Counted from the first letter of the stretch, positions 1 to 8,329 are shown. The stretch: DNA of 31,835 nt from Ruminococcaceae bacterium UBA1741 (GCA_002315685.1 DCHX01000009.1:628-32462), one strand, 5' to 3'. Numbers and translations are program-made. Notes: generated by a model not told the origin, from the letters alone.

Positions 1-754
1 CCTGTAACCAGCGTTTTGCAGTATCGTCGGATACACCGACATCCAGTGCTATATCGTGAATATTAAGCATCTGACCGGCACGGCAAGCAGCAGCACGCAC
101 AAAATCACGGAACAGAAGTGGATCATCAAGCTGTACCTGCTCCTTCACGTCACGATCGATATATGTTTGCAGATAACTCGAATAGAACACATCACGGTCG
201 GAGAACTTTCCGCTGACAAGTCCGGGCATGGAGCCACGCCAGATACGATTATAGATTTCCGTTAAATCTGCCGGAGCATTTGTCTTTTCTCTCGCTTGAA
301 GCAAAGGCAAATCAACGGAAAATGCTGTGCATTCACCTGATCCGTAGATTTCATGTTGCGATAGACTTGACATATGAAGAATTGCTACTCTGCCGGCAAG
401 AGATTCCTGCGCAAGTTCCATCAGCTTAAATGCCTGGGAACCTGTCAGCCAATAAGTGCCGGGATCAGCGCCATTGTCAATCTCAATTTTGATATAGGAA
501 AAAAGCTCGGGTGCGTATTGCACCTCGTCAATCATAATCGGTTTTTTGTGAATGGTGAGAAACATTGCCGGATCCCGCTTGGCAAGGGAACGCTCTTCCA
601 TGTCATCGAGGGATACATATTCGCGATCTTCACTCATCAGTTGTCGCAAAACGGTTGTTTTTCCCACTTGTCTCGGTCCTGTGATAAGAATACAGGAATA
701 CTCTTTTGACAGAGCAAGTATTTTATTTTCCAAATCGCGTCTAATATAATTCAT
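1..754 (-). CDS. ATPase of the AAA_14/DUF4143 family, C-terminus off the window
   Basis: The reading frame starts at an ATG at 754 (minus strand) behind a clear GGAGGA ribosome binding site and is open to the window edge, giving the first 251 residues. Visible motifs are a Walker A loop (GPRQVGKTT, about residues 26-34), a Walker B-like strand (PIMIDEVQ) and the LTGSQAFKL sensor segment. The DUF4143 region then shows YLQTYIDRDV and a GQMLNIHDIA...VSDDTAKRWL helical stretch. Proteins of this family are stand-alone ATPases of poorly defined role, common in anaerobes and often on mobile DNA. The codons look richer in G and C than those of the his genes, which hints at acquisition (inference). 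It is divergent from the IS21-like remnant. Function beyond ATP hydrolysis is not known. Confidence 0.85.
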   Translation of the reverse strand, partial: MNYIRRDLENKILALSKEYSCILITGPRQVGKTTVLRQLMSEDREYVSLDDMEERSLAKRDPAMFLTIHKKPIMIDEVQYAPELFSYIKIEIDNGADPGTYWLTGSQAFKLMELAQESLAGRVAILHMSSLSQHEIYGSGECTAFSVDLPLLQAREKTNAPADLTEIYNRIWRGSMPGLVSGKFSDRDVFYSSYLQTYIDRDVKEQVQLDDPLLFRDFVRAAACRAGQMLNIHDIALDVGVSDDTAKRWLQ

Positions 755-768
755 ATCGTGTTCCTCCA

Positions 769-835
769 AACGCTAAAATACGATTGCATCTTATTTTAGC
801 ATAAAACGGCTGTTGTGTCAACGCTAAAATACGAT
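769..835. repeat. Operator-like 16-bp direct repeats flanking the AAA/DUF4143 promoter
   Basis: The 16-mer aacgctaaaatacgat occurs exactly at 769-784 and again at 820-835, 51 bases apart. One copy overlaps the -35 box of the minus-strand promoter and extends upstream of it; the other sits between the likely transcription start and the ribosome binding site. The outer copy also takes part in a palindrome (about 829-847, AATACGAT/ATCGTATT). This is the expected layout for a repressor site pair, but the repressor is not identified in the window. Confidence 0.5.
793..821 (-). promoter_or_regulatory. Sigma-A type promoter of the AAA/DUF4143 gene
   Basis: Read on the minus strand, TTGACA (821-816), a 17-base spacer and TAAAAT (798-793) form a near-consensus promoter about 40 bases upstream of the ATG at 754. 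The -10 box lies inside an inverted repeat (772-780 with 792-800, GCTAAAATA/TATTTTAGC). Confidence 0.75.
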
Positions 836-947
836 ATAATCGTATTATTTCCTAAAACATATAAAAATAACCTGAAAGGGGTGATGCGTATTGAAAGCGG
901 TATAACTCTTTGGAATCAAAACTAAACGCAAGGAGGTAAAAAACACA

Positions 948-1103
948 ATGATTTACAAAGACACATTTGACAAAATCAAAGAATACAAAGAAATCGGCTT
1001 GTCTATTCTGAAAGCCACCGAGAAGCTCGGAATTTCCTACAACACCACATATAAGTGGTGGGATAAGACAGAGGTTGATGCACAGCTAATTCATTTGGGT
1101 TAA
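948..1103 (+). pseudogene. istA: N-terminal remnant of an IS21-type transposase (IstA-like), 51 aa
   Basis: A 51-codon frame starts at ATG 948 behind a strong AAGGAGG site (930-936). It encodes an IS21 IstA-like start: an initial helix (DTFDKIKEYKEIGLS), then a helix-turn-helix (ILKATEKLGISYNTTYKWW). Full IstA proteins are several hundred residues with a DDE catalytic core; here the frame stops right after the DNA-binding region. No istB partner is seen. The assignment rests on the helix-turn-helix pattern and on the terminal-repeat-like sequence at 1366-1417, so it is a reasonable inference and not certain. It could also be a short free-standing DNA-binding protein. Confidence 0.5.
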
Positions 1104-1365
1104 ACCCCTGTAGGCCATTGCTGCCTCCTCTTGTTTCGTAAAAAAATCTCACGAAACAAAAACTTGATAATTTGACATTTACGAAAATCACCAACTCATG
1201 AGTTTTACATCAATCTATGATACGAAAAATATAGATTTTCCCTTAGGGGGGAGTTTTTCTCCCCACCACAACTTCGGGCAACGTGCGAGGAGCATCACGC
1301 GAAAAACCGGGAAATCAAGAGTATGCTTTTTGGAGTATATTCAAAAATGGAATAGCGTGCCGGAA

Positions 1366-1417
1366 TTGTACATTTTGAGTTGGCGATTTTGTGCATTTTC
1401 AGTTTGGCGTTTATACA
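1366..1417. repeat. IS21-like terminal end with two internal direct repeats
   Basis: Two similar 20-21 base units lie three bases apart: ttgtacattttgagttggcg at 1366-1385 and a variant at 1389-1409 (ttgtgcattttcag, then tttggcg). They are followed by a TATACA end near 1417. IS21-family elements carry such multiple repeats at their ends as transposase binding sites. A matching left end was not recognised upstream of the istA-like frame, so the element is probably internally deleted. Confidence 0.45.
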
Positions 1418-1566
1418 ACTTATTAAGTGGGCTGATTTTTGGTTATCGGTTCATTATATCAATATTTTTCATAAATAAATCAAAAAATGCTGAAAATTTA
1501 TGATTTTTATAGATTAATATTAACATAAAAACAAAATTCGGACACATAAGTGCTAAATATATGGCA

Positions 1567-1595
1567 TTGTCAATTCGACGGATTTATGATAAAAT
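1567..1595 (+). promoter_or_regulatory. Promoter of the broken sugar-transport locus
   Basis: TTGTCA (1567-1572), a 17-base spacer and TAAAAT (1590-1595) lie 28 bases before the ATG at 1623. That gene has a GGAGG site at about 1611-1615. Confidence 0.65.
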
Positions 1596-1622
1596 CTATT
1601 ATAAAGAACGGAGGAGTTTACG

Positions 1623-1976
1623 ATGAAAAAATATATTTGCATTTTATTCGTGATTATTATTGCTGCTTTCAGCATTTCAATTGGTGTTTTGGCTGACCAA
1701 ACATTTGAAGATACTATTGAGGACGGTTTGCCAAAGGCTTTTTCATATTCTGACCATATGTACTTTCAATACAACGAGGATTTGGAGTGCACAACATTAG
1801 TAAAGCAATCGGATACTGGTGCCGTAAGTACAACAGAATATATTGTTTATAAATTAGACAATGATGTGACCTCGTTTTCGCTTGATTGTATGCATGTGAA
1901 CGGCTTGGGCAACGGACTTACCGATATTAAGGTTTATATTTCATCTGATACGCAGAATTGGACTATCGAAGAATAA
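1623..1976 (+). pseudogene. N-terminal part of a secreted solute-binding protein, cut by a frame break
   Basis: The frame opens with a signal peptide (MKKYICILFVIIIAAFSISI, cleavage near VLA-DQ). It continues into a beta-rich segment ending SLDCMHVNGLGNGLTDIKV...SSDTQNW, the kind of accessory domain found before the binding domain in large clostridial sugar-binding proteins. It stops at 1976, while the next frame, in a different register, continues from about 1960 with the coiled region of such a protein. The two frames look like the two ends of one gene that has lost an internal part and its reading frame. Intact relatives are considerably longer than the two pieces together (family knowledge, not measured here). 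Confidence 0.6.
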
Positions 1977-3628
1977 TTATGGTAACGAGTACAAATCCCG
2001 ATAGTTACAGGGATTATCATCTTGAAAACGAAATAACCGATTTAAGTAAAAATCTTAAAAGCTACGAAAACCGACTCAATAATTGTGTAAGTGATTTTTC
2101 AAAAATAAACAACGGAAATACCTCTCTTACATATTCAATTAAAGAAACAGCTGACAGATTGCTTGATTTTTCAAAAAATCCGGAAGAAATTCCCGACCAA
2201 CTATCTGCATTCAGAGAAAATATTACCGCTTTGTCCGATTGGGTGCAAAGTATGAAAGAACAGCCTCTTGAATTTGATTATTTTATTATTCACTCAGATG
2301 ACTACGCTCTTCCAAAAACGACAGGTAATTTCTTTGCAAAAATTAAGTTCAAGTTTTTGCAGTTTATATCTGCTTTTTCGGATGAATATAACAGTCTTTC
2401 GTCAATAAACGGCGAAGAATCTTCAATCAGTCTTTGGATTAATGACGGTAGGGACCAAGCTCAACTGATGAAAGATATTATCGGCGATTCTTTTACCGAA
2501 AGTACGGGTATTAAGGTTAATGTAAACCTTGTCAGCGGCGGCATTACCGAGGCTGTGCTATCGGGAAGGGCACCTGATATTGTTATCGGTGCATCAAGAG
2601 GCCAACCTGTAAATTTGGCTTCAAGAAATGCACTGCTTGATATTTCAAAATATGAAGCATTTGATGAAATCAAACAACGGTTTTCTTCCGATGCTCTTTT
2701 GCCTTATACCTATAAAGATAAAGTGTATGCACTTCCGCTAACACAATACTTTTTGGTAATGTTTTATCGTACGGATATTTTTGATGAACTTAATATAACC
2801 GTGCCGAATACTTGGAAGGAATTTATGGATGTTTCCGCAAAGCTGCAAAGAAACAATATGAAGGTCGGACTTCCGTATACTGCAATTTCAGCAACTGCTG
2901 CTGTTGATTTAGGTGTCGGTGCTAAGGACTTGTTCCCGACTTTATTATTACAGTACGGCGGAAGTTATTATAATAAAAAGTTAAATCAATCCGCACTCAA
3001 TTCAAATGCGGCACTTAATGCTTTCAAAACTTGGACTTCGTTTTACACCGATTACGGTTTTGATTTAAGCTACGATATGGCAACCTTATTCAGAAGCGGT
3101 GAAATGCCCTTACTTGTTGCACCTTTCACTTCCTATGGACTGATTGATGCCGTTGCAAGTGAAATACACGGAAACTGGGAAATGACACTAATTCCCGGCG
3201 TTATAGATGAAAACGGACAGATTAACAGGGCAGGCAGTGCATCGGGAAGTTCTGTTATTATTATGAAAAATGCAAAAAATCCGACAGATTGTTATAAATT
3301 TGCGGATTGGCTGACTTCCAAAAAAATACAAGCAGACTACGGAAACAGGATTGAAGCGTTACTCGGTGTTTCCGCAAGATATGCGACATCGAATCTTGAA
3401 GCCTTTGAGGAACTCGGATGGTCAACCTCTCAAAAGCAAATAATTAGCATCCAACGAAGCTTTATCGTTGAAACACCTGAAATACCTGGTAGTTATTATA
3501 CTTCAAGATGTGTAGATAATGCATTTAGAGATGTTGTTTATAACAATAAAAATGTCAGAAAATCTTTTGAAGAACAATTTGAAATATTAAACGAAGAGTT
3601 AAACAGAAAAGCAAAAGAATTATCTTAA
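1958..3628 (+). pseudogene. ABC-transporter sugar-binding protein (SBP_bac_1), N-terminus lost
   Basis: From about residue 18 there is a long helical segment (ENEITDLSKNLKSYENRLNN...). The type-1 extracellular binding domain follows from about residue 150: ISLWINDGRDQAQLMKDIIG, SGRAPDIVIGASRGQPVNLA, YALPLTQYFLVMFYRTDIFD, VPNTWKEFMDVSAKLQ, and the SGSSVIIMKNAKNPTDCYKF motif near the C-terminus. This is the carbohydrate-capturing subunit of a MalE/UgpB-type importer. The ATG at 1958 has no ribosome binding site and lies within the preceding frame, so it is not a natural start. The end is intact: an AAAGGAGG site for the permease follows within a few bases. It would be exported only if joined to the upstream signal peptide, which is out of frame. 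Confidence 0.75.
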
Positions 3629-3645
3629 AGGAGGTTTCGGGGGAA

Positions 3646-4107
3646 ATGCGCAAATCAAAAAGCATAAAGCTCCATAATGATAGAATCGCCTATTTAATGA
3701 TGTGCCCGTATTTAGCACTTTTCCTCGTCCTTACGGTGATACCGGTAGCTGTTGCGATATTATTAAGCTTTACTTATTTTAATATGCTCGAAATGCCTAC
3801 ATTTATCGGTCTTGATAATTTTAAGAGAATGTTTTTGGAAGATGATATTTTCCCTAAGGTTTTGAAAAACACATTGCTTTTTGCATTGCTTACAGGCCCG
3901 ATTAGCTATTTCCTGTCATTCTTTATTGCTTGGATGATAAGCGATTTACCGAGAATACCCCGCTCGATATTAACCCTTTGCTTTTATTCTTCTACGCTAA
4001 CAGGAAATTTGTATGTTACTTGGAATTATATCTTTTCGGGTAACAGATATGGCATATTAAACAGTTTGATAATAAATTTAGGCATTTCCAAACAACCTAT
4101 ACGCTAA
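3646..4107 (+). pseudogene. Sugar ABC-transporter permease (MalF/UgpA type), C-terminal half missing
   Basis: The start at 3646 follows an AGGAGG/GGGGGA-rich stretch directly after the binding-protein gene. Three membrane segments are visible: LMMCPYLALFLVLTVIPVAV at residues 17-36, about 72-98 (VLKNTLLFALLTGPISYFLS onward), and about 106-130. The sequence reaches GILNSLIINLGISKQPI, which in MalF-like permeases precedes the fourth membrane span. It then ends after IR at 4107, at about half the usual 290-300 residues. The EAA loop and the last three spans are absent, and the partner permease gene expected next is missing entirely. It cannot form a working channel as it stands. Confidence 0.75.
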
Positions 4108-5420
4108 AAGGCAGTTCCTCCGAAAATGTAGGCGGACAGGTAAGAAAGCTTAATACTCTCGGGAACAATGTTCTCTTAACCAAGGAAGGCACATCGGGAT
4201 TTTTCGGTGATACCGATACATACTTTGACACCTCTAAAAATCTGACTGTATCAAGCTCACTTATTGATGTTACGGTTGACGATAAAGGATTTGTTACAGT
4301 TCTTGACCATACTTACAATAGACTTTTCCAATATTCTCAAAACGCCGAGCTCCTTTATGCGTTTTCGGGCAAGGGAACAAAAAAAGACAATTTCACAGCT
4401 CCTGTTGCAATAGATTGTTTAGGCGAGGATGTATTGGTTCTTGACAGCGAAAGAGGCTCTGTTACAAAGCTTTCTCCGACTGATTTTGCAAAAAATGTCA
4501 GAAAAGCCGTATATTATACGAATGACGGACTATACAGCAAAGCAAAGCCGTATTTTGAAGAAGTACTTAAATATGACGCCTATTACGAACTTGCGAATGA
4601 CGGACTCGGAACTGTTTGTGAAGAAAACGGCGATTATGATTTAGCTATGGAATACTACAAAATCGCCTCTGATAAAAAAGGTTATTCTTCGGCTTTTTCA
4701 AAGAAACGAGATATTTTTCTTAAAGATAATTTTCTTTATATTTCATTAGGCGTCATAATATTTGCACTTGTTATCGTTTTTGTAGTTAATTATAAAGAAA
4801 AACATAAAAAGAATCCTTACAACATTCATATTTCTAAAAATCAATATCCTTTTTATTGTGTTTCGCATCCGTTCAAAGCATATTACGAACTTAAAGTTGA
4901 AAAAAAGGGATCTGTGCTTTATTCTTCAATAGTAGTTTTTGCTTTATTTGCGGTAACAATTATAAACGAAAGACTGTCATCATACCACTTCTCGCAAAAC
5001 AGTAAAGACGATTTTAATGTTTTGCTGATACTTGGAAAAACAGTCGGTTTGTTTGTATTGTTTGTAATCTGCAACTGGGCGGTCAGCACTCTTGCCGACG
5101 GTGAAGGCACACTAAAAGAAATATGGATATTTACGGGATATTCTTTAATTCCGATTTGCATAACAATCGCTATAATGACACTTTTAAGCAATTTCTTTAC
5201 ACTTGAAGAAACGGCGTTTTACATTACTTTTTGGGCAATCGGTGTTCTTATTACATTCATAAATTTGTTTATGGCAATTAAGGATGTTCACGGTCAAACG
5301 GTAAAGCAAACCGTTCTTTTGCTTTTAATTACCGCTATCGGTATTTATTTGCTTATTTTGATTATTACTTTGGGTTACCGCCTTTACTACACAGTCAAAC
5401 TCTTCCGCTACAATGAATGA
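4104..5420 (+). pseudogene. NHL-repeat/TPR/YIP1 membrane protein, N-terminus lost
   Basis: The frame is open from the junction near 4104; the first ATG, at 4434, is internal and has no ribosome binding site. The order is beta-propeller (NHL-like) blades (SSSLIDVTVDDKGFVTVLDH, APVAIDCLGEDVLVLDSERG), a tetratricopeptide pair (YSKAKPYFEEVLKYDAYYEL, ENGDYDLAMEYYKIASDKKG), a membrane span near LYISLGVIIFALVIVFVV, and a YIP1-like domain with about five spans ending GYRLYYTVKLF. Such proteins sit beside sugar ABC importers in gut Clostridia; their role is not established. The start of the propeller is gone and the C-terminus is joined to an unrelated beta-helix protein near 5400. Confidence 0.65.
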
Positions 5421-7152
5421 TATTACCGTTACGGGAAATACCATTGATAAATGTCATTGGGGTATGGAATTCTGGGCTGATGGTGGCGGCTCGTTGAGTA
5501 ATCTTACCGTTAGCGGAAATACCTTTACCGATACCGCTTTGGGTTGGAGTGCAAATCAGCGTTGGTATTCTTTTGTGTACGAAGGTGCTCACATTTCCGA
5601 TTTGAAATTTAATGGATTTACAAAGAGCAATATCAGTATTACAAATAACGTTTTCGGTACTACCGGCGCAAAATTACTAAACTTAACCGGTACGGGCTGG
5701 GCATTATCCGGCAATACTTATAAGCAGTATGCAGGTAAGCCGTTTGGCTATATCGGTGATACAAATTATACCTATGATTCGACCTTTATTGCTGATACCT
5801 TGCCTACTATTGACGCTACTGCTGATGCAAAGGTATTAGAAAATAACAATTTAGTTGTAAACGGCGATTTTGAAACAGGAACAATGGATGGTTGGTCAAT
5901 CAATAACGGTGCTGATAATGATTGGAGAACTGCTATTGACGATTCTAATGACCATGTAAGATATACCGGTAAATATGCGCTTAGAGTTAGATTTGGTTAT
6001 GTTAGTACATATCAAACAATTACCGTTGAACCTTATACCGATTATCAATATACGGTGTATATTAAGCGTGACGGTCAAGGTGCTTCAACCACATTTAACT
6101 TTGCAGCTGATGGCGGAAACACTATGTTATCAACCGTTACACCTACCGACAGTCTATATTTTAAGAAATACACCGGTACATTCAATACAGGTAGTGCAAC
6201 CGAAATCATTGCTTGGTTTATAAGCAATAACGGTAACGAAAATTCTTACACTTATTTTGATGATATTTCTTTGGTTAAAGCTCCGGAGAAACCACCTATT
6301 GATGACGGAAATATCGTTGTCAACGGAGGATTTGAAAAGGGATCTCAGGGTTGGACTATTAATGATAAAGTAACTATTTCAAGAGATTCAAGCGTTGCTC
6401 ATACAGGTGACGGTTTCTTCAACATCAATCAAAACTTCTATTCTATGAGTTCACAGGCACTTACATTAAAACCGAATACAAATTATGAATATAGTTTGTG
6501 GTACAAAGTAGCAAGCCCGGGAAGTGCCGACTGGAACTTTATGGTTTTTGATTATCCCGCACAGGTTGTCTTAGGTGATTCGCAAGTTAAATTTGCCGAT
6601 ACAAACGGAAGCTGGGTAAAGCTTGAAGGCGAATTTAATTCTGGCACACATATAACTGACACAAGAATATTTATTTTTAATGACGGTGAACACGGAACAT
6701 TCTTTATTGATGATATCGTTGTTAAAGAAAAAGAAGACGACTTCGTAAATCTCGTTTCAAACGGTAACTTTGAAAACGGTGCTGACGGATGGACTGTTGA
6801 CAGCAAAGCGACAATATCAGATGATTATACTGTTGCTCACGGCGGAAGCAAGTTCTTCAACATTAATCAAAATTACTATTCTATGAGTTCACAAGCTATT
6901 AACGAGATTTGGCCTGAGCTTGTAAAGGTGCTAAAAGATGCCGGTATTTGCAATTATACTATTTGGAATGTCGGAAATGAACTTTTCGGATATTACGAAT
7001 GTGAAAAAGGTGTAAAATTCGCCGCAGATACCCAAGCTAATAGCAAAATTGTGGATAAGTGGAACGAGTACATGAAAGATGTTATGGTTATGGAGCAAGA
7101 CCCCGTAACCGGTGCTCAACCCTTGCTTACAAAAGTTTTTGAACTTAACTAA
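5413..7152 (+). pseudogene. Chimeric secreted protein: beta-helix end, CBM repeats and a foreign C-terminal piece
   Basis: The first 145 residues read as coils of a right-handed beta-helix (NDITVTGNTIDKCHWGMEFW, NLTVSGNTFTD, NISITNNVF), the fold of many pectin- and glycan-degrading enzymes; the expected signal peptide and earlier coils are absent. Next come carbohydrate-binding modules of the CBM4/9 type, each opening with a VVNGxFExG motif: residues about 148-290, 298-440, and a third begun at about 442. The third breaks off in mid-domain after YSMSSQA (about residue 495) and runs in frame into a different sequence (INEIWPELVKVLKDAGICNY...TIWNVGNELFGYYE). This resembles a glycosidase barrel strand carrying an NE pair, but I cannot assign its family. 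No ribosome binding site serves the ATG at 5413. Confidence 0.55.
6365..6896 (+). repeat. Tandem CBM-coding repeat
   Basis: The stretch ending in the shared string tctatgagttcacaggc/agc occurs at about 6366-6459 and 6806-6899. The second copy covers only the first part of a module, which stops where the unrelated C-terminal piece begins. Confidence 0.55.
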
Positions 7153-7282
7153 TAGTTTATTAAACCTCTTGTGATAAGGGGTTAATAATATAAGGTTTGC
7201 CAAAGACCTGGAATCTTGTGGTTTTTGTTATTCTTTTTCTTTAGGGCAAAAGGGAAGGATAAAAAATTATCACAAAAAATCA

Positions 7283-7313
7283 CCGCTCGAATTATCCATT
7301 CGGGCGGATTTTT
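7283..7313. terminator. Terminator hairpin behind the FtsH-like fragment
   Basis: CCGCTCGAAT (7283-7292) and ATTCGGGCGG (7298-7307) pair with one G-U, and the loop is five bases. There is an A-run on the left and a T-run on the right, so it can act in both directions. It lies between the plus-strand chimeric gene and the minus-strand FtsH-like fragment. Confidence 0.7.
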
Positions 7314-7325
7314 TATAATTATTTA

Positions 7326-7682
7326 TTATACCGCGACCGCGGTAACCGTTGTACTTTCACGAATGTTTCTGATATCCGAATAAAGAAGCGTTTCTTTCTC
7401 CGCAAGTGCTTTTGCCGTCTTTTCAAGGAAATCGCGGTTCTTTAACAGAATATCCTTGGTCTTAATCATATATCGTTCCAGTTCGGCTTGGGTTACGGCT
7501 TCGTTTCGTGAATTCAGACTTTCAGAAGTTCGAGAAAATCTTTCGGTTGCCACATCAATCATTCCGAATCCGCTTGTTCCGCTTTCGGAAATTGCCTCTC
7601 TTATTTCATTAAAAGCTCTGTTAATATCTGATTGACATCCACTTGCAACCGCTTCCGAATAATAAAGATAGCAAAGCGACAA
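7326..7682 (-). pseudogene. C-terminal fragment of an FtsH-like M41 metalloprotease
   Basis: From about residue 8 the frame reads YYSEAVASGCQSDINRAFNE and ends with ELERYMIKTKDILLKNRDFL...EKTAKALAEKETLLYSDI. This is the helical end of the peptidase M41 domain of FtsH-like proteins. The AAA module and the HExxH zinc site, both upstream in FtsH, are absent. The ATG at 7682 and its first residues are probably not native, and no ribosome binding site is seen. The fragment cannot be an active protease. It is convergent with the preceding plus-strand frame. Confidence 0.6.
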
Positions 7683-7734
7683 AGAGTTTGAGAGTATAAA
7701 AGGATATTTGATTTGGAAATGTTTTTATATGTGA

Positions 7735-7775
7735 GAAAAGCAGACTTTCGAAAATTTCGAGAATCTGCTTTTTTT
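7735..7775. terminator. Bidirectional terminator-like hairpin
   Basis: AAAAGCAGA (about 7736-7744) pairs with TCTGCTTTT (7764-7772), followed by a T-run. It separates the FtsH-like fragment from the hisR promoter. The rest of 7683-7800 shows no gene. Confidence 0.6.
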
Positions 7776-7809
7776 AGATTATAGAGCTGTAAAATAACGG
7801 GAAAAGCTA

Positions 7810-7838
7810 TTGACAAACGGCTTTTCGGGTGTTATACT
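7810..7838 (+). promoter_or_regulatory. Promoter of the hisR-his operon
   Basis: TTGACA (7810-7815), 17 bases, TATACT (7833-7838). It is the only strong promoter visible ahead of the his genes and lies 53 bases before the hisR ATG. Confidence 0.8.
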
Positions 7839-7854
7839 TTCCGTATAGTATCAC
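7831..7854. promoter_or_regulatory. Palindromic operator overlapping the hisR promoter
   Basis: A 24-bp imperfect palindrome spans the -10 box and the likely start point. Its matched half-sites are ATACT (7834-7838) and AGTAT (7847-7851), with outer GT/AC ends. TrpR-family repressors bind such symmetrical sites with ACT/AGT cores. The position predicts autorepression of the adjacent regulator gene and repression of the operon (inference). Confidence 0.55.
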
Positions 7855-7890
7855 ATTAGCAAAGTAAAGCGATAAAGCGAGGACGAAAAA

Positions 7891-8190
7891 ATGGCAAATT
7901 GGCATAACGAATCAACCGATAAATTGTGTGAAGCACTGCTTACACTGAAAACAAAAGAGGAATGTTATGAATTTCTTGATGATGTTTGTACAATAAAGGA
8001 AGTGCTTGAAATTTCGCAAAGATTATCGGTTGCTTTGCTTTTGGCTGAAAAAACAAGCTATAATGAAATAAGTCAGCAAACGGGTGCCAGTACCGCTACT
8101 ATAAGCAGGGTGTCAAAGTGCTTTGAATACGGTGCGGGTGGCTATAAAAAAGTTATTGAGAAATTAAACGGTGAAAAGTTTGAAAGATAA
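7891..8190 (+). CDS. hisR: TrpR/YerC-family transcriptional regulator, probable HisR
   Basis: At 99 residues it has the size and fold pattern of YerC/YecD proteins: a helical N-terminus for dimerisation (ECYEFLDDVCTIKEVLEISQ) and a helix-turn-helix at about residues 52-73 (SYNEISQQTGASTATISRVS). A GAGGA site precedes ATG 7891. This family has been assigned by comparative genomics as HisR, the histidine-responsive repressor of his genes in many Firmicutes. Here it is the first gene before a full his operon, with a palindromic site over its own promoter. It probably uses histidine or a pathway product as co-repressor; that is inferred from the family and not visible in the sequence. Confidence 0.85.
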   Translation: MANWHNESTDKLCEALLTLKTKEECYEFLDDVCTIKEVLEISQRLSVALLLAEKTSYNEISQQTGASTATISRVSKCFEYGAGGYKKVIEKLNGEKFER

Positions 8191-8329
8191 ATCTTCCGAA
8201 CTTAAAAAATTATAAGCACCGTTTTTCTCGCTTCTTACGAGGCAACCGAAAAACAAGGCATTTTATGACCATTCTTTTCTTTGGTCGTTTGGTGCCTAAA
8301 AACGAAAGCGGAAAGGAATGGTCATAAAA
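8191..8329 (+). promoter_or_regulatory. Structured leader RNA of hisZ with two exclusive hairpins
   Basis: Bases 8261-8280 can pair with 8310-8329 in a nearly unbroken 20-bp helix (two G-U pairs). It buries the AAAGGA ribosome binding site and abuts the start codon at 8330. Part of the same 5' arm (8265-8270, ATGACC) can instead pair with 8283-8288 (GGTCGT) inside a smaller hairpin closed by AGGCA/TGCCT (8256-8260 with 8293-8297). An upstream stem GTTTTTC/GAAAAAC (8221-8227, 8248-8254) adds a further domain. No T-run follows, so translation is the likely control point. I find no T-box consensus and no run of histidine codons. Confidence 0.6.

Larger units (their letters stand above)
1104..1622. 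other. Non-coding stretch: element remnant and promoter of the next gene
   Basis: I see no convincing gene here. It contains an inverted repeat TTGTTTCGT/ACGAAACAA (about 1132-1160), a GGGGAG-TTTTT-CTCCCC hairpin (about 1247-1264), a pair of IS21-end-like direct repeats (1366-1409) and an AT-rich tract leading to the promoter at 1567-1595. The 101-codon frame at 1198-1503 spans the repeats and has no recognisable protein features. Confidence 0.5.

Noticed and set aside
1..265. Plus-strand frames at 56-265, 374-709 and 552-749
   Set aside because: They are opposite the AAA/DUF4143 gene, whose minus-strand frame carries clear Walker motifs.
1198..1503. 101-codon plus-strand frame after the IS21-like piece
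   Set aside because: It runs through the IS end repeats, has no ribosome binding site, and its composition is not protein-like.
7601..7816. 71-codon minus-strand frame upstream of the FtsH-like fragment
   Set aside because: It spans a terminator hairpin, has no ribosome binding site, and overlaps the fragment in another frame.
8191..8329. T-box or His-codon attenuator ahead of hisZ
   Set aside because: No TGGAACCGCG-like antiterminator sequence, no run of His codons and no intrinsic terminator with a T-run.
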